From: Desulfobacca_B sp046538075
GTDB taxonomy: Bacteria > Desulfobacterota > Desulfobaccia > Desulfobaccales > Desulfobaccaceae
Length of the DNA stretch: 64,000 nucleotides
Direction: 5' to 3'
Assembly (NCBI GenBank): GCA_046538075.1
Contig: JBKHJN010000012.1
Coordinates: 1-64,000, forward strand
Below, piece after piece: positions 23,915 through 32,429 of this stretch. Position numbers and translations under genes: made by a program. Positions within the stretch are counted from its first letter, which is position 1; every line of letters starts with the position of its first letter. The notes beneath the pieces were generated by a model. It was not told where the DNA came from. It did no database searches and saw nothing but the letters and a program-made list of their open reading frames with translations.

Positions 23915-24180
23915 GCAAAAGCCCCTTGATTACCAAATTTTCTCTAAAAACAAACGCTTAACAGCTGTTTGGCGAGGTTGTTGCCTTTCCCTCCACAAAT
24001 TCGGTTACCTAAGAAAATCTGGAAAAAAAATTCCTTTAGCTTTTATCTTTACTTTTTCAGAGTTTTGCGGCAAGATGGCTTTTGGGGATTTTCATGTCTG
24101 CTTCTTATTCGCCATTTTGGCGGAGCAAGACATGGGGGAACAAACAAGTATTAAGAATAGTCCGCATTAGGGAGGAGAAA

Positions 24181-25578
24181 ATGAACATCAGGGTCCGATT
24201 GGGGGGGGTTTTTATTTGTTTGGCCATTGTTGCGGCTCCACTGGGGCTAATGGCTGCTGAGCCGCCGGTGCTGGACTTGCCCGAGTTGGTGAAGCTGGCG
24301 CTGGAATACAGCCCTCAGGTCAAGGCCAGCCAAAGCGAAGTGGAAGCTGCCAAGCAACAACATGAACAGGCTAAAAGTCATTATTATCCCCAGGTGGAGG
24401 CAGTGGCGATCACCGGCGTGGCTCCCAATACCCGGCGGCCGGAAGTACGGGGTAACCAGATCTATTTCCCTGACCCCAGTAACCGCATCCATGGGGTGAG
24501 TTGGTTTGGCCGCATAGATGCCCATGTTTTCCAACCGCTTTACACCTTTGGCAAAATTGCTTACCGCAAGCGAGCCGCGTCTCACAATGTCCAGGTGAAA
24601 AAGTCTCAGGTGGAAGAGAAAAAAGGGGATGTCATTTGGGATCTGGCCCAGGCCTATTATGGTCTGATTCTGGCTCAACAGGGGGTTGCAGAAGTAAAGG
24701 ATGCCCGAGTCTATCTGGATGATATCCGACAGCGGATTAACCGCTTGCTCCAAGTCGGTTCGCCCGCGGTGCAGGAAAGCGATCGCTACCGGCTGGATAT
24801 GTTCGAAGGGGCGGTAGATAAGTTCGCCGCCGAAGCCGAGGAGGGTGCCAAAGTCGCTTACAAGGCTCTCAAGGCCCTGATCGGCTATGGTCCCGACCAA
24901 AACTTCCGGGTGCCTCTGGAGTTGCCCCAACCCTCTGCTGCACCTCAGCCGCTGGAACATTATATTCAAAAAGCCCTGGATTTAAGGCCTGAGTTTACCC
25001 AACTGAAAGAAGGGTTAGAGGCCCGCAAGTTGCTGGTCGAAGCCGCCAAGGCTGACCGGTGGCCATCTCTTTTCCTAGGGTTAAAAGGTGCTTATGCCGG
25101 GGCGCCGGGGCGGCAAACCTGGCACAACCCCTATAATGAAGATTATTTCAATACCAGCTATGTCTTCCCCTATCTGGGGATGCACATGCATTTAGATTTT
25201 GGTATTACCAAGGCCAAAATCGGCCAGGCCCAAGCCGAACTGCATCAATTAGAGAATCTGCAAGATACCGCGCTGATGGGGATTCCGGTCCAAGTGGCCC
25301 AGGCTTATGGCAAGGTCAGCGAAAATTATAAGAAAACCGTGGGCCTGGATAAAGCTTATGTCAATGCCCGCCGCTGGCTGGTTACCGAGATCAGCAATTT
25401 TGACATGGGAATTGGCCAAATGGATAATATCTTTGATGCCTTTGAAAGTTTCGGGACCTACCGGGGAGATTATCTCCTGGCGCTCTATAATTATCATCTG
25501 GCTACGGTGGAGATGGACAAAGCCACCGGCCTGTACCAGGTCCGGCTTCCGGCCGCAGCAAAAGGCCAGGGCAAATAA
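24181..25578 (+). CDS. TolC-family outer-membrane efflux protein
   Basis: 465 residues. After a signal peptide ending LGLMAAE, LDLPELVKLALEYSPQVKAS and SEVEAAKQQHEQAKSHYYPQ are the first helical hairpin typical of the outer-membrane efflux family. The second repeat is visible in LRPEFTQLKEGLEARKLLVEAAKADRWPSL (quoted in part) and LGMHMHLDFGITKAKIGQAQ. It forms a trimeric beta-barrel and periplasmic tunnel. GGGAGGAG fixes the ATG at 24181. It precedes the HpnN-like transporter; a terminator separates them, but a joint export route is plausible. Confidence 0.88.
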   Translation: MNIRVRLGGVFICLAIVAAPLGLMAAEPPVLDLPELVKLALEYSPQVKASQSEVEAAKQQHEQAKSHYYPQVEAVAITGVAPNTRRPEVRGNQIYFPDPSNRIHGVSWFGRIDAHVFQPLYTFGKIAYRKRAASHNVQVKKSQVEEKKGDVIWDLAQAYYGLILAQQGVAEVKDARVYLDDIRQRINRLLQVGSPAVQESDRYRLDMFEGAVDKFAAEAEEGAKVAYKALKALIGYGPDQNFRVPLELPQPSAAPQPLEHYIQKALDLRPEFTQLKEGLEARKLLVEAAKADRWPSLFLGLKGAYAGAPGRQTWHNPYNEDYFNTSYVFPYLGMHMHLDFGITKAKIGQAQAELHQLENLQDTALMGIPVQVAQAYGKVSENYKKTVGLDKAYVNARRWLVTEISNFDMGIGQMDNIFDAFESFGTYRGDYLLALYNYHLATVEMDKATGLYQVRLPAAAKGQGK

Positions 25579-25616
25579 GATTTTCTCCGTGGTTTAGCTA
25601 ACTAACCTTAATTTTT

Positions 25617-25643
25617 ACCAGGGCCCACGGCCCTGGTTTTTTC
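25617..25643 (+). terminator. intrinsic terminator after the TolC-like gene
   Basis: ACCAGGGCC/GGCCCTGGT stem with a CAC loop, followed by six T. A textbook rho-independent terminator 38 bp after the stop codon. Confidence 0.92.
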
Positions 25644-25793
25644 TTAGGGTTACTTTCCGCCAAAGTTGCCCGGGGACCAGTCCTTGTGCAAATATCAGTG
25701 AATGATTATAATTTAATTATTATTAATAATGAACCTATGTTCTGTATCATGATTTTACTGCTCAAGGTCTCAGGCTAAAAAGAGGCAAAGCCA

Positions 25794-28577
25794 TTGTCTG
25801 CTGAGAAAAAAATTGATCGCCTGATCCAGATCTGGGTCCGCCTACTGAATCGACTGGCCTGGCCGATTATAGCCATGGCGTTAGTTCTAGCCGGTCTGTC
25901 AGTTTACTATACGGTCAGTAATATTACCTTTCAGACCAGCCGAAGCGGATTGATCGGGGGCGACCAGCGACTGATCGATTTGAAAGAACAACTGGAGGAG
26001 GAGTTCGGGAAAAGGGATGGGTTGGTAGTGGTGATTACCAACCATGACCGGCAACGCGCTATTGCCTTCGCCCAAGAGCTGGCCCAAGAATTACGTCAAT
26101 ACCCAGAAGATTTTCCCGAGCTGTTCTACCGGGTAAATCCGGAGCAGTTTAAGTCCTGGGCCCTTCTTTACCTGAAGCCGGAGCAGCTGCAACAGCTCCA
26201 GGAAAAGCTCCGAGAAGCCCGGCCGGTAATGGCGGAATTGGCGGCTGAGCCCTCGCTGCCGCGCTTCTTTCAAGCCATCAATGAAGAGATCACCCGGGAT
26301 CTGCTCGGTGGGCTGTTCACGGGCTTCTTGCAGGAAGAAAAGGACCGGCTCCCGGACCTCGGTCTGTTGAATGCCACCTTGCAGGAATTCTATCATTCTT
26401 TGGAAACCGGCAAGGCCTATGAATCTCCACTGCAAGCTTTTTTCCCTGAGGATTTAGGCAATTGGGAAGACCAGGGCTATTTCTTTACGGAAAGCAATAA
26501 ATATTTACTCTTGCTGGTCACCACCGGAGCCAAGGATTATACCGAATCGACCCAAGCCGTGACCCGGCTGCGGCAGATCGTCGATCAGGTTAAGCTGCGC
26601 CACCCAGATATCGAGGTAGGGGTCACTGGTCCTGAAGCCCTGGAAGACGATGAAATGTCTGAAGCTCTTCAGGACATTACGCTGGCCACCTGGCTGTCGC
26701 TTACCGGTCAATTGCTGCTGCTGATCCTGTTTTTCCGCAGCCTCAAACGCCCTCTGGTGGAAGGAGTGGTGCTCGTCGTCGGACTTTGCTGGACCTTGGG
26801 GCTGGCCACCCTGGTGGTGGGTCATCTCAACATCCTTTCCATGGTGTTTGCCCCCCTGATGTTGGGGATCACCATTGATTACGGCATCCATTGGTTCTGC
26901 CATTTAGAAGAGGAAGAAAACGGGACCAAACGCTGTACCCTAAGAGGGTTGCTGGGAACCCAAAGATACGGCACTCCAGGGATTATTTATGCGGCTCTGG
27001 CGACCACCGCTTCATTCGTGCCGCTCATCTTTACCGGCTTTCGAGGATTGGCGGAACTGGGCCTGATCCTGTTCATGGGCATCCCGGTCATGCTGTTGGT
27101 CACTCTTTTGTTACAGCCGGCTCTGGTCTTAAAGGTGGAAAAATGTTTGGCAGATGGAACCACCAAAGCCCCCGAACCACGTCCCCATCCGTTTATGTCG
27201 GTCAAATGGAAGCGGCCCAAACTGATCCTGGCGGTAGGACTGGTGCTTTTCGCCCTGGGCGGGTTCAGTGTCTTCCATGTCCCCTTTGATTTAAACCCCT
27301 TGAACCTGCAAAACCCCGACACCGAGTCGGTGGTATGGGAACACAAACTATTGGAGGACGCTCAATATTCCAGTGTTTATGGGGTGATGACGGTATGCTC
27401 CCCGGAAGACATCCAGGCCCAGAGCCAGGCCCTGAAGAATTTGCCCACAGTATCGCATGCGGAATCCATTCTGTCGTTCCTGCCCTCTGATCCGAAATAT
27501 AAACAGGATTTGCTAAAAGAACTGGAGCCAGTGATCGGCCCGATCGACTTTCCGGCGCAGCCCGCCAAGTCTTCCTCGCCGGCAGAGCTGGCTACGGTGC
27601 TGGGGCGCATTCACTTCAAGTTGTCACGGGCTGAGGAGAGTGGTTGGCAGCCCGAAAGCCCAGAGACTTTAGCCCAACTGGATGAAGCCAATAAGTTACT
27701 CTCCCGCCTTGTGACTTTATTGCGTCAGAATCCGGATGCGGAGTTGGTCTCCCGCCTGAGAAATTTTGAACAGCATTTCTTAGCCGATCTTAAAGATAAG
27801 TGGGACCTGCTGAAGAGCAATCTAAATGCGCCTCCCCCCCGGATTGCGGACCTGCCGCAGCAGGTGCGGGAGCGGTTTATCAGCTCCCGGGGCAATTATC
27901 TGATTCGCATCTTCCCGGCCCAAGATGTTTGGGACCGGGAACCCCTAAAGAGATTTGTCCAGGATCTCCGCAGCGTGGATCCAGATGTGGTCGGCGATCC
28001 GGTATTGCTTTATGTCTTTACTTCGGCCTTTCGCAATGCCTGCCTGTGGGCGGCGGGAATGGCGGTAATGGCGGTTACTTGCGTATTAGTGGTCTTTTTC
28101 CGCAACCTGAAGTTGGCGCTGCTAGCCCTGCTACCGCTGCTGGTGGGCACCGGCTGGACCCTGAACCTGATGTGGCTGCTAGATATGTCCTTCAATCAAG
28201 CCAATGTCTTGTTCCTGCCCCTGATCTTAGGGGAAGGCATGGAATACGGTATTGTCATACTGACCCGCTGGAAAATCGACCAGGTGGCCCGCACTATTAC
28301 CCTGCCCGCCAGTATAGCCAAAGGAGTCACCTTGTCGGCTTTGACCACTGCAGTGGGTTTTGGTAGTTTGATGGTTTCCGGCCATCAGGGGGTGTTCAGT
28401 TTGGGGCTGTTGGCGACAATGGGAAGCACAAGCGTTCTGATTGCCGCCTTAAGCGTTCTTCCTGCCGTTCTCCGGCTGTGGGGGCAGCGAGAGGCCTACT
28501 CGGTTGCCGATGTCAAATTGTTAACCGAAAATGGAAGTATAACGGCATTTAGATATGAAAAAGAGGAGAGCCAATGA
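25794..28577 (+). CDS. hpnN: RND/MMPL-family transporter, hopanoid transporter HpnN-like
   Basis: 927 residues with the MMPL layout. TM1 is near the N terminus (WPIIAMALVLAGLSVYYTV). The first large periplasmic domain has FQTSRSGLIGGDQRLIDLKE (the position where HpnN-like proteins read xxNTDxxxL-type loops). A block of about five TM helices follows (MVFAPLMLGITIDYGIHWFCH), then a second periplasmic domain and a second TM block (VLFLPLILGEGMEYGIVILTRW). Acidic residues of the proton relay appear as ITIDYGIHW and GEGMEYGIV. HpnN moves hopanoids to the outer membrane in Rhodopseudomonas; here the link is family plus the MlaC/HpnM-like gene overlapping it by ATGA. The start is TTG at 25794. Confidence 0.85.
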   Translation: MSAEKKIDRLIQIWVRLLNRLAWPIIAMALVLAGLSVYYTVSNITFQTSRSGLIGGDQRLIDLKEQLEEEFGKRDGLVVVITNHDRQRAIAFAQELAQELRQYPEDFPELFYRVNPEQFKSWALLYLKPEQLQQLQEKLREARPVMAELAAEPSLPRFFQAINEEITRDLLGGLFTGFLQEEKDRLPDLGLLNATLQEFYHSLETGKAYESPLQAFFPEDLGNWEDQGYFFTESNKYLLLLVTTGAKDYTESTQAVTRLRQIVDQVKLRHPDIEVGVTGPEALEDDEMSEALQDITLATWLSLTGQLLLLILFFRSLKRPLVEGVVLVVGLCWTLGLATLVVGHLNILSMVFAPLMLGITIDYGIHWFCHLEEEENGTKRCTLRGLLGTQRYGTPGIIYAALATTASFVPLIFTGFRGLAELGLILFMGIPVMLLVTLLLQPALVLKVEKCLADGTTKAPEPRPHPFMSVKWKRPKLILAVGLVLFALGGFSVFHVPFDLNPLNLQNPDTESVVWEHKLLEDAQYSSVYGVMTVCSPEDIQAQSQALKNLPTVSHAESILSFLPSDPKYKQDLLKELEPVIGPIDFPAQPAKSSSPAELATVLGRIHFKLSRAEESGWQPESPETLAQLDEANKLLSRLVTLLRQNPDAELVSRLRNFEQHFLADLKDKWDLLKSNLNAPPPRIADLPQQVRERFISSRGNYLIRIFPAQDVWDREPLKRFVQDLRSVDPDVVGDPVLLYVFTSAFRNACLWAAGMAVMAVTCVLVVFFRNLKLALLALLPLLVGTGWTLNLMWLLDMSFNQANVLFLPLILGEGMEYGIVILTRWKIDQVARTITLPASIAKGVTLSALTTAVGFGSLMVSGHQGVFSLGLLATMGSTSVLIAALSVLPAVLRLWGQREAYSVADVKLLTENGSITAFRYEKEESQ

Positions 28578-29173
28578 AAAAATATCGCCTAGTGGCATGG
28601 GTCTTAACCGCGCTTTTATGTCTCCCGGTGGGCGCCCGGGCTGAAACCCCGACCGCATATGTTAAGGGGATCTTGCAGAAAGTGTTGGCCATTCAGAATG
28701 ATCCAGCTTTGGCGGGCCCGGCCCACCAAGCGGCCCGCTCCCAGGCCATCCGCCAGATCATTAAAGCGAATTTTGATTTTTCCATGATGGCCCGCGATTC
28801 TTTAGGACCTACTTACAACCGTCTCTCAGCCAGCCAGGCCCGGGAGTTTGAACAAATCTTCGCCCGGTTATTTCAAGACTCCTATACTCGCCTGGTGGTA
28901 AACTTCCTCAAGCGGGAAACCATCCAATACCACCAGGAGTCAGTGCAAGGGGACCGGGCTCAGGTAAAAACCACCATCGTCCGCATCAATGAAACCATCC
29001 CGGTAGAATATCTCATGCGTTCTCGCTCCCAGGGATGGGTGTTATATGATGTCAAAGTGGACGGAGTCAGCATTTTACAAACCTATAAAGACCAATTTGC
29101 CCGGGTCATTCAGAATCAATCCTTCTCTTTTCTGTTGAATCGCATGAAAACGCAGGCCCAAGCCTTGGACTAG
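28574..29173 (+). CDS. hpnM: MlaC/HpnM-like periplasmic lipid-binding protein
   Basis: 199 residues with a signal peptide ending GARAE. AIRQIIKANFDFSMMARDSLG, EFEQIFARLFQDSYTRLV and GWVLYDVKVDGVSILQTYKDQF are the conserved blocks of the MlaC/Ttg2D family. These proteins carry a phospholipid or similar lipid across the periplasm. The ATG overlaps the stop of the RND gene (ATGA), so the two are translated together, the same order as hpnN-hpnM. An MlaC name is equally valid. Confidence 0.85.
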   Translation: MKKYRLVAWVLTALLCLPVGARAETPTAYVKGILQKVLAIQNDPALAGPAHQAARSQAIRQIIKANFDFSMMARDSLGPTYNRLSASQAREFEQIFARLFQDSYTRLVVNFLKRETIQYHQESVQGDRAQVKTTIVRINETIPVEYLMRSRSQGWVLYDVKVDGVSILQTYKDQFARVIQNQSFSFLLNRMKTQAQALD

Positions 29174-29375
29174 CAGCTGATCGAGACTCTAAAAACTGAC
29201 TGTCAATACCAAACCGCCAGCCGCGACCTTGGCTCGGATTTGCCAGGACCGAGGGCCGATAATTCATAATTTAGGTTCGGCCCCGCTGTCACCGAGTAAA
29301 AATACTTGGGGGTAATTTACGCGGCTCCCCGGGTTGTTTTCCCCTTTGAGGTGATTTGTGGTATGGTAGAGCATC

Positions 29376-32300
29376 ATGGAAATCATTGCTGATCTGCACA
29401 TTCATTCTCACTTTTCCCGGGCTACCGGAAAGCTGGCTGATTTAGAACATTTGGACCTGTGGGCCGCCTACAAAGGGGTGGACCTGCTGGGCACCGGCGA
29501 TTGCACCCACCCCGGCTGGTTGGAGGAGATGGCCGCCCGGCTGCAGCCGGTCGATGACGGGGTTTATCAATTACGCCCTGAACTGGCTCTGGCCCGGCAG
29601 GTAGGCGGGCCGCGGTGGGCCGCTGTATCCCCCACCCGTTTTGTGATCACTGGAGAGATCAGCAGTATTTATAAAAAACAGGGGCGGACCCGCAAGGTCC
29701 ATACCCTGGTGCTGCTCCCGTCCCTGGAAGCGGCTCAGAATCTATCGGCGCGGCTGGGCCGCCTGGGAAATGTGACCTCTGATGGCCGCCCGATTCTGGG
29801 GTTGGATGCCAAACATTTGCTGGAAGTGATTCTGGAGGTGGAGCCCCAGGCCCTGGTCATCCCGGCCCATGTCTGGACCCCTTGGTTTTCGGTATTCGGC
29901 TCCAAAAGCGGCTTCGACAGCCTGGAAGAGTGTTACGAGGAGTTGACTGACCAGATTTTTGCTTTAGAGACCGGCTTGTCCTCCGACCCCCCGATGAACT
30001 GGCGCTGGAGCGCCCTGGACCGTTTTCTGTTGGTATCTAATTCTGATGCCCATTCGCCCCGAAAAATTGGCCGGGAAGCCAATATCCTCACCGTGCCGGC
30101 GACTTATCCGGCCCTGACTCACGCCCTGAAAACCGGTACCGGTTTCAGGGGGACCATCGAGTTTTTTCCCGAGGAGGGCAAGTACCATCTGGACGGCCAC
30201 CGAAAATGCCGACAGCGGCTGCAGCCGGCTGAGACCAAAAAATGGCAGGGACTTTGCCCGGTCTGCCAGAAGCCGGTGACCCTGGGGGTGTTGCATCGGG
30301 TGCAGGAACTGGCCGATCGCCAAACCCCCGAGCCGCCAGAAGGAGTAGCGGGTTACGAATCACTGATCCCCCTGCCGGAAATCTTGGCCGAGATTTTCCA
30401 GGTCAATTCAGGCAGCAAAAAGGTTGAAGAAAACTATTTCCGCCTCTTAGATCGTCTGGGGCCGGAATTGGCCATCCTGCGCCGGGTCCCGGTGGAGGAA
30501 CTGCAGCGTCAGGGAGGGCCGCTTCTGGCCGCTGCCATTGCCAAGATACGGCAGCGCCAGGTCCATATCGAGGCCGGGTATGACGGCGAATATGGGACGA
30601 TTCGATTATTTGAGCCTGCAGAGCGACAACAACTTAACCGCCAGGCGGCTTTTTATATGGTTCTGGCCGATTCCCGGCCGACGGCGCCATTACCGGCTTC
30701 CCCCGAGGTACAATCAATGGCGGCGCCTTTGGCGACCCCAACGGAGACGGAGCCGCTGGCACCGGGGGAGACTGCTGCTCCGGCTGCCCACCCGGAGCAC
30801 CCCATCCTGGCTGGCCTTAATCAACAACAACTGGCGGCGGTTATCCATGACGGTTCCCCGCTGTTGGTGCAGGCCGGACCAGGTACCGGCAAGACCCGGG
30901 CCCTGACCCATCGCATTGCCTATCTGTTGCACAGCGGACAGGCCCGTCCGGAGGAGATCCTGGGGCTTACCTTTACCCGCCAGGCGGCGGCGGAAATGCG
31001 CACCCGGCTGCAGACTTTGTTGCCAAATTTTCCAAGGCTGGACAGCATCTCGATCAAGACCTTCCATGCCCTGGGAGGGCAAATTCTACAAGAATGCGAT
31101 CCTTCGCCGCGCCAGGTGCTTACCGAAGAAGAGCGTCGCAGCCTGCTGCGCCAGATCGCCAAACAACACCAAAGTTCTTTGAAAGAGATCGATCAGGCCC
31201 TGGTTCACTACAAGCAGAACCTCCTTTATCCCCAAGATATAGCGGCAATGGAGCCGCCTCCGGATTATTTGGCCCCCTACCAGACCTATGAAGCGGCTCT
31301 GGAACAGACCGGCCGCTGGGATTTTGACGACCTGGTGGCCCGACCGGTGCGGCTGCTGCAACGCCATCCGGAATTGCCATGCCGCTACCAGGCCCGCTAC
31401 CCCTACCTGTTGGTAGATGAGTACCAGGATGTCAATCAGGCCCAATATACCCTGCTGCGTCTGCTGGCCGCCGGCCCGGCCCCGCAATTGTTTGTCATTG
31501 GCGACCCTGATCAGGCTATTTATGGATTTCGGGGGGCCCAGCCGCACTATTTCCACCGCTTTAGCCAGGACTGGGTCGGGGCTAAAGTAATAACGTTTAC
31601 TGATAGTTATCGGCTGCCAGAGCCGATTTTGCGAGCCGCCCAGCAGGTAGTTGCCGGCCCTGGAGCGGAATCCCGGTTGGTCTCCCGGCGGCCCGGAAAT
31701 CTGCCTTTAGTGCTGCTCGAAGCTGCCTCGGAAATTTCGGAGGCCCAGCAGATCATCCGGCAAATCGAATCTTTAGTCGGCGGCACCAGTCATCTGGCCC
31801 TGGAAGATGAGAAAATCCGGCAATCAGCCTTTCAGACCCCGGTCAGTTTCCGGGACATTGCCATCCTCTACCGGGTCCACGCCTTGGGGCTGGTCCTGGA
31901 ACAGCAGCTGCAAGCTGCTGGCGTCCCCTGTCAACAGGCCAAGGAAGACATCGGCCCGGAATTCACCGGCCTTGATTTTCAAGCCGAAAAGGTGTCGCTG
32001 CTATCTTTGCACGCCGCCAAAGGATTGGAATTTCCATATGTGTTTATTGCCGGCTGTGAAACCGGATTGCTGCCCTATGAACCCCCAGGGGAAGCCCCTT
32101 CAGATCCGGAAGAAGAACGCCGTCTTTTCTATGTCGGCCTGACTCGGGCCACTCATCAGGTTTTCCTGAGTCGGGCCCGGACTCGCACTCTATGGGGGGA
32201 GAAACGCTCGCCCCGGCTTTCTCCTCTGGTAGCCGCCATCAGTCCCGATCTTCTGCAGCGCCCCCAAATTTGCTCGGACCGGGATCGAAAACCCCGACAG

Positions 32301-32381
32301 AAGGAACTTTTTGATTTACTGGTGCAATCCTCCCACGGAATGGCGAAAAGTGGACGAAACCAGCGCCACTTCCGAAAATAA
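29376..32381 (+). CDS. Endonuclease Q-like PHP nuclease fused to a UvrD/Rep-type helicase
   Basis: 1001 residues. Residues 1-400 match the EndoQ/TIGR00375 PHP family: ADLHIHSHFSRAT, DLLGTGDCTHPGWLEEM, VIPAHVWTPWFSVFGSKSGF and LVSNSDAHSPRKIGREANIL supply metal-binding His/Asp residues, and a zinc knuckle follows (HRKCRQRL...CPVCQKPVTLGV). A spacer leads to a superfamily 1 helicase from about residue 475: Walker A AGPGTGKTRALTHRI (about 500), DEYQD (about 679), GDPDQAIYGFRGA, SLHAAKGLEFPYVFIAGCE and LFYVGLTRATHQVF. The helicase part is about 480 residues, shorter than UvrD. EndoQ nicks 5' of deaminated bases, so the fusion could nick and unwind. I am confident of both domains; the joint function is inferred. 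Confidence 0.88.
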   Translation: MEIIADLHIHSHFSRATGKLADLEHLDLWAAYKGVDLLGTGDCTHPGWLEEMAARLQPVDDGVYQLRPELALARQVGGPRWAAVSPTRFVITGEISSIYKKQGRTRKVHTLVLLPSLEAAQNLSARLGRLGNVTSDGRPILGLDAKHLLEVILEVEPQALVIPAHVWTPWFSVFGSKSGFDSLEECYEELTDQIFALETGLSSDPPMNWRWSALDRFLLVSNSDAHSPRKIGREANILTVPATYPALTHALKTGTGFRGTIEFFPEEGKYHLDGHRKCRQRLQPAETKKWQGLCPVCQKPVTLGVLHRVQELADRQTPEPPEGVAGYESLIPLPEILAEIFQVNSGSKKVEENYFRLLDRLGPELAILRRVPVEELQRQGGPLLAAAIAKIRQRQVHIEAGYDGEYGTIRLFEPAERQQLNRQAAFYMVLADSRPTAPLPASPEVQSMAAPLATPTETEPLAPGETAAPAAHPEHPILAGLNQQQLAAVIHDGSPLLVQAGPGTGKTRALTHRIAYLLHSGQARPEEILGLTFTRQAAAEMRTRLQTLLPNFPRLDSISIKTFHALGGQILQECDPSPRQVLTEEERRSLLRQIAKQHQSSLKEIDQALVHYKQNLLYPQDIAAMEPPPDYLAPYQTYEAALEQTGRWDFDDLVARPVRLLQRHPELPCRYQARYPYLLVDEYQDVNQAQYTLLRLLAAGPAPQLFVIGDPDQAIYGFRGAQPHYFHRFSQDWVGAKVITFTDSYRLPEPILRAAQQVVAGPGAESRLVSRRPGNLPLVLLEAASEISEAQQIIRQIESLVGGTSHLALEDEKIRQSAFQTPVSFRDIAILYRVHALGLVLEQQLQAAGVPCQQAKEDIGPEFTGLDFQAEKVSLLSLHAAKGLEFPYVFIAGCETGLLPYEPPGEAPSDPEEERRLFYVGLTRATHQVFLSRARTRTLWGEKRSPRLSPLVAAISPDLLQRPQICSDRDRKPRQKELFDLLVQSSHGMAKSGRNQRHFRK

Positions 32382-32429
32382 ACCCCGGTCTTTCTGATAG
32401 AGTTTAATAATCATCGACTGGCGTTGAAC

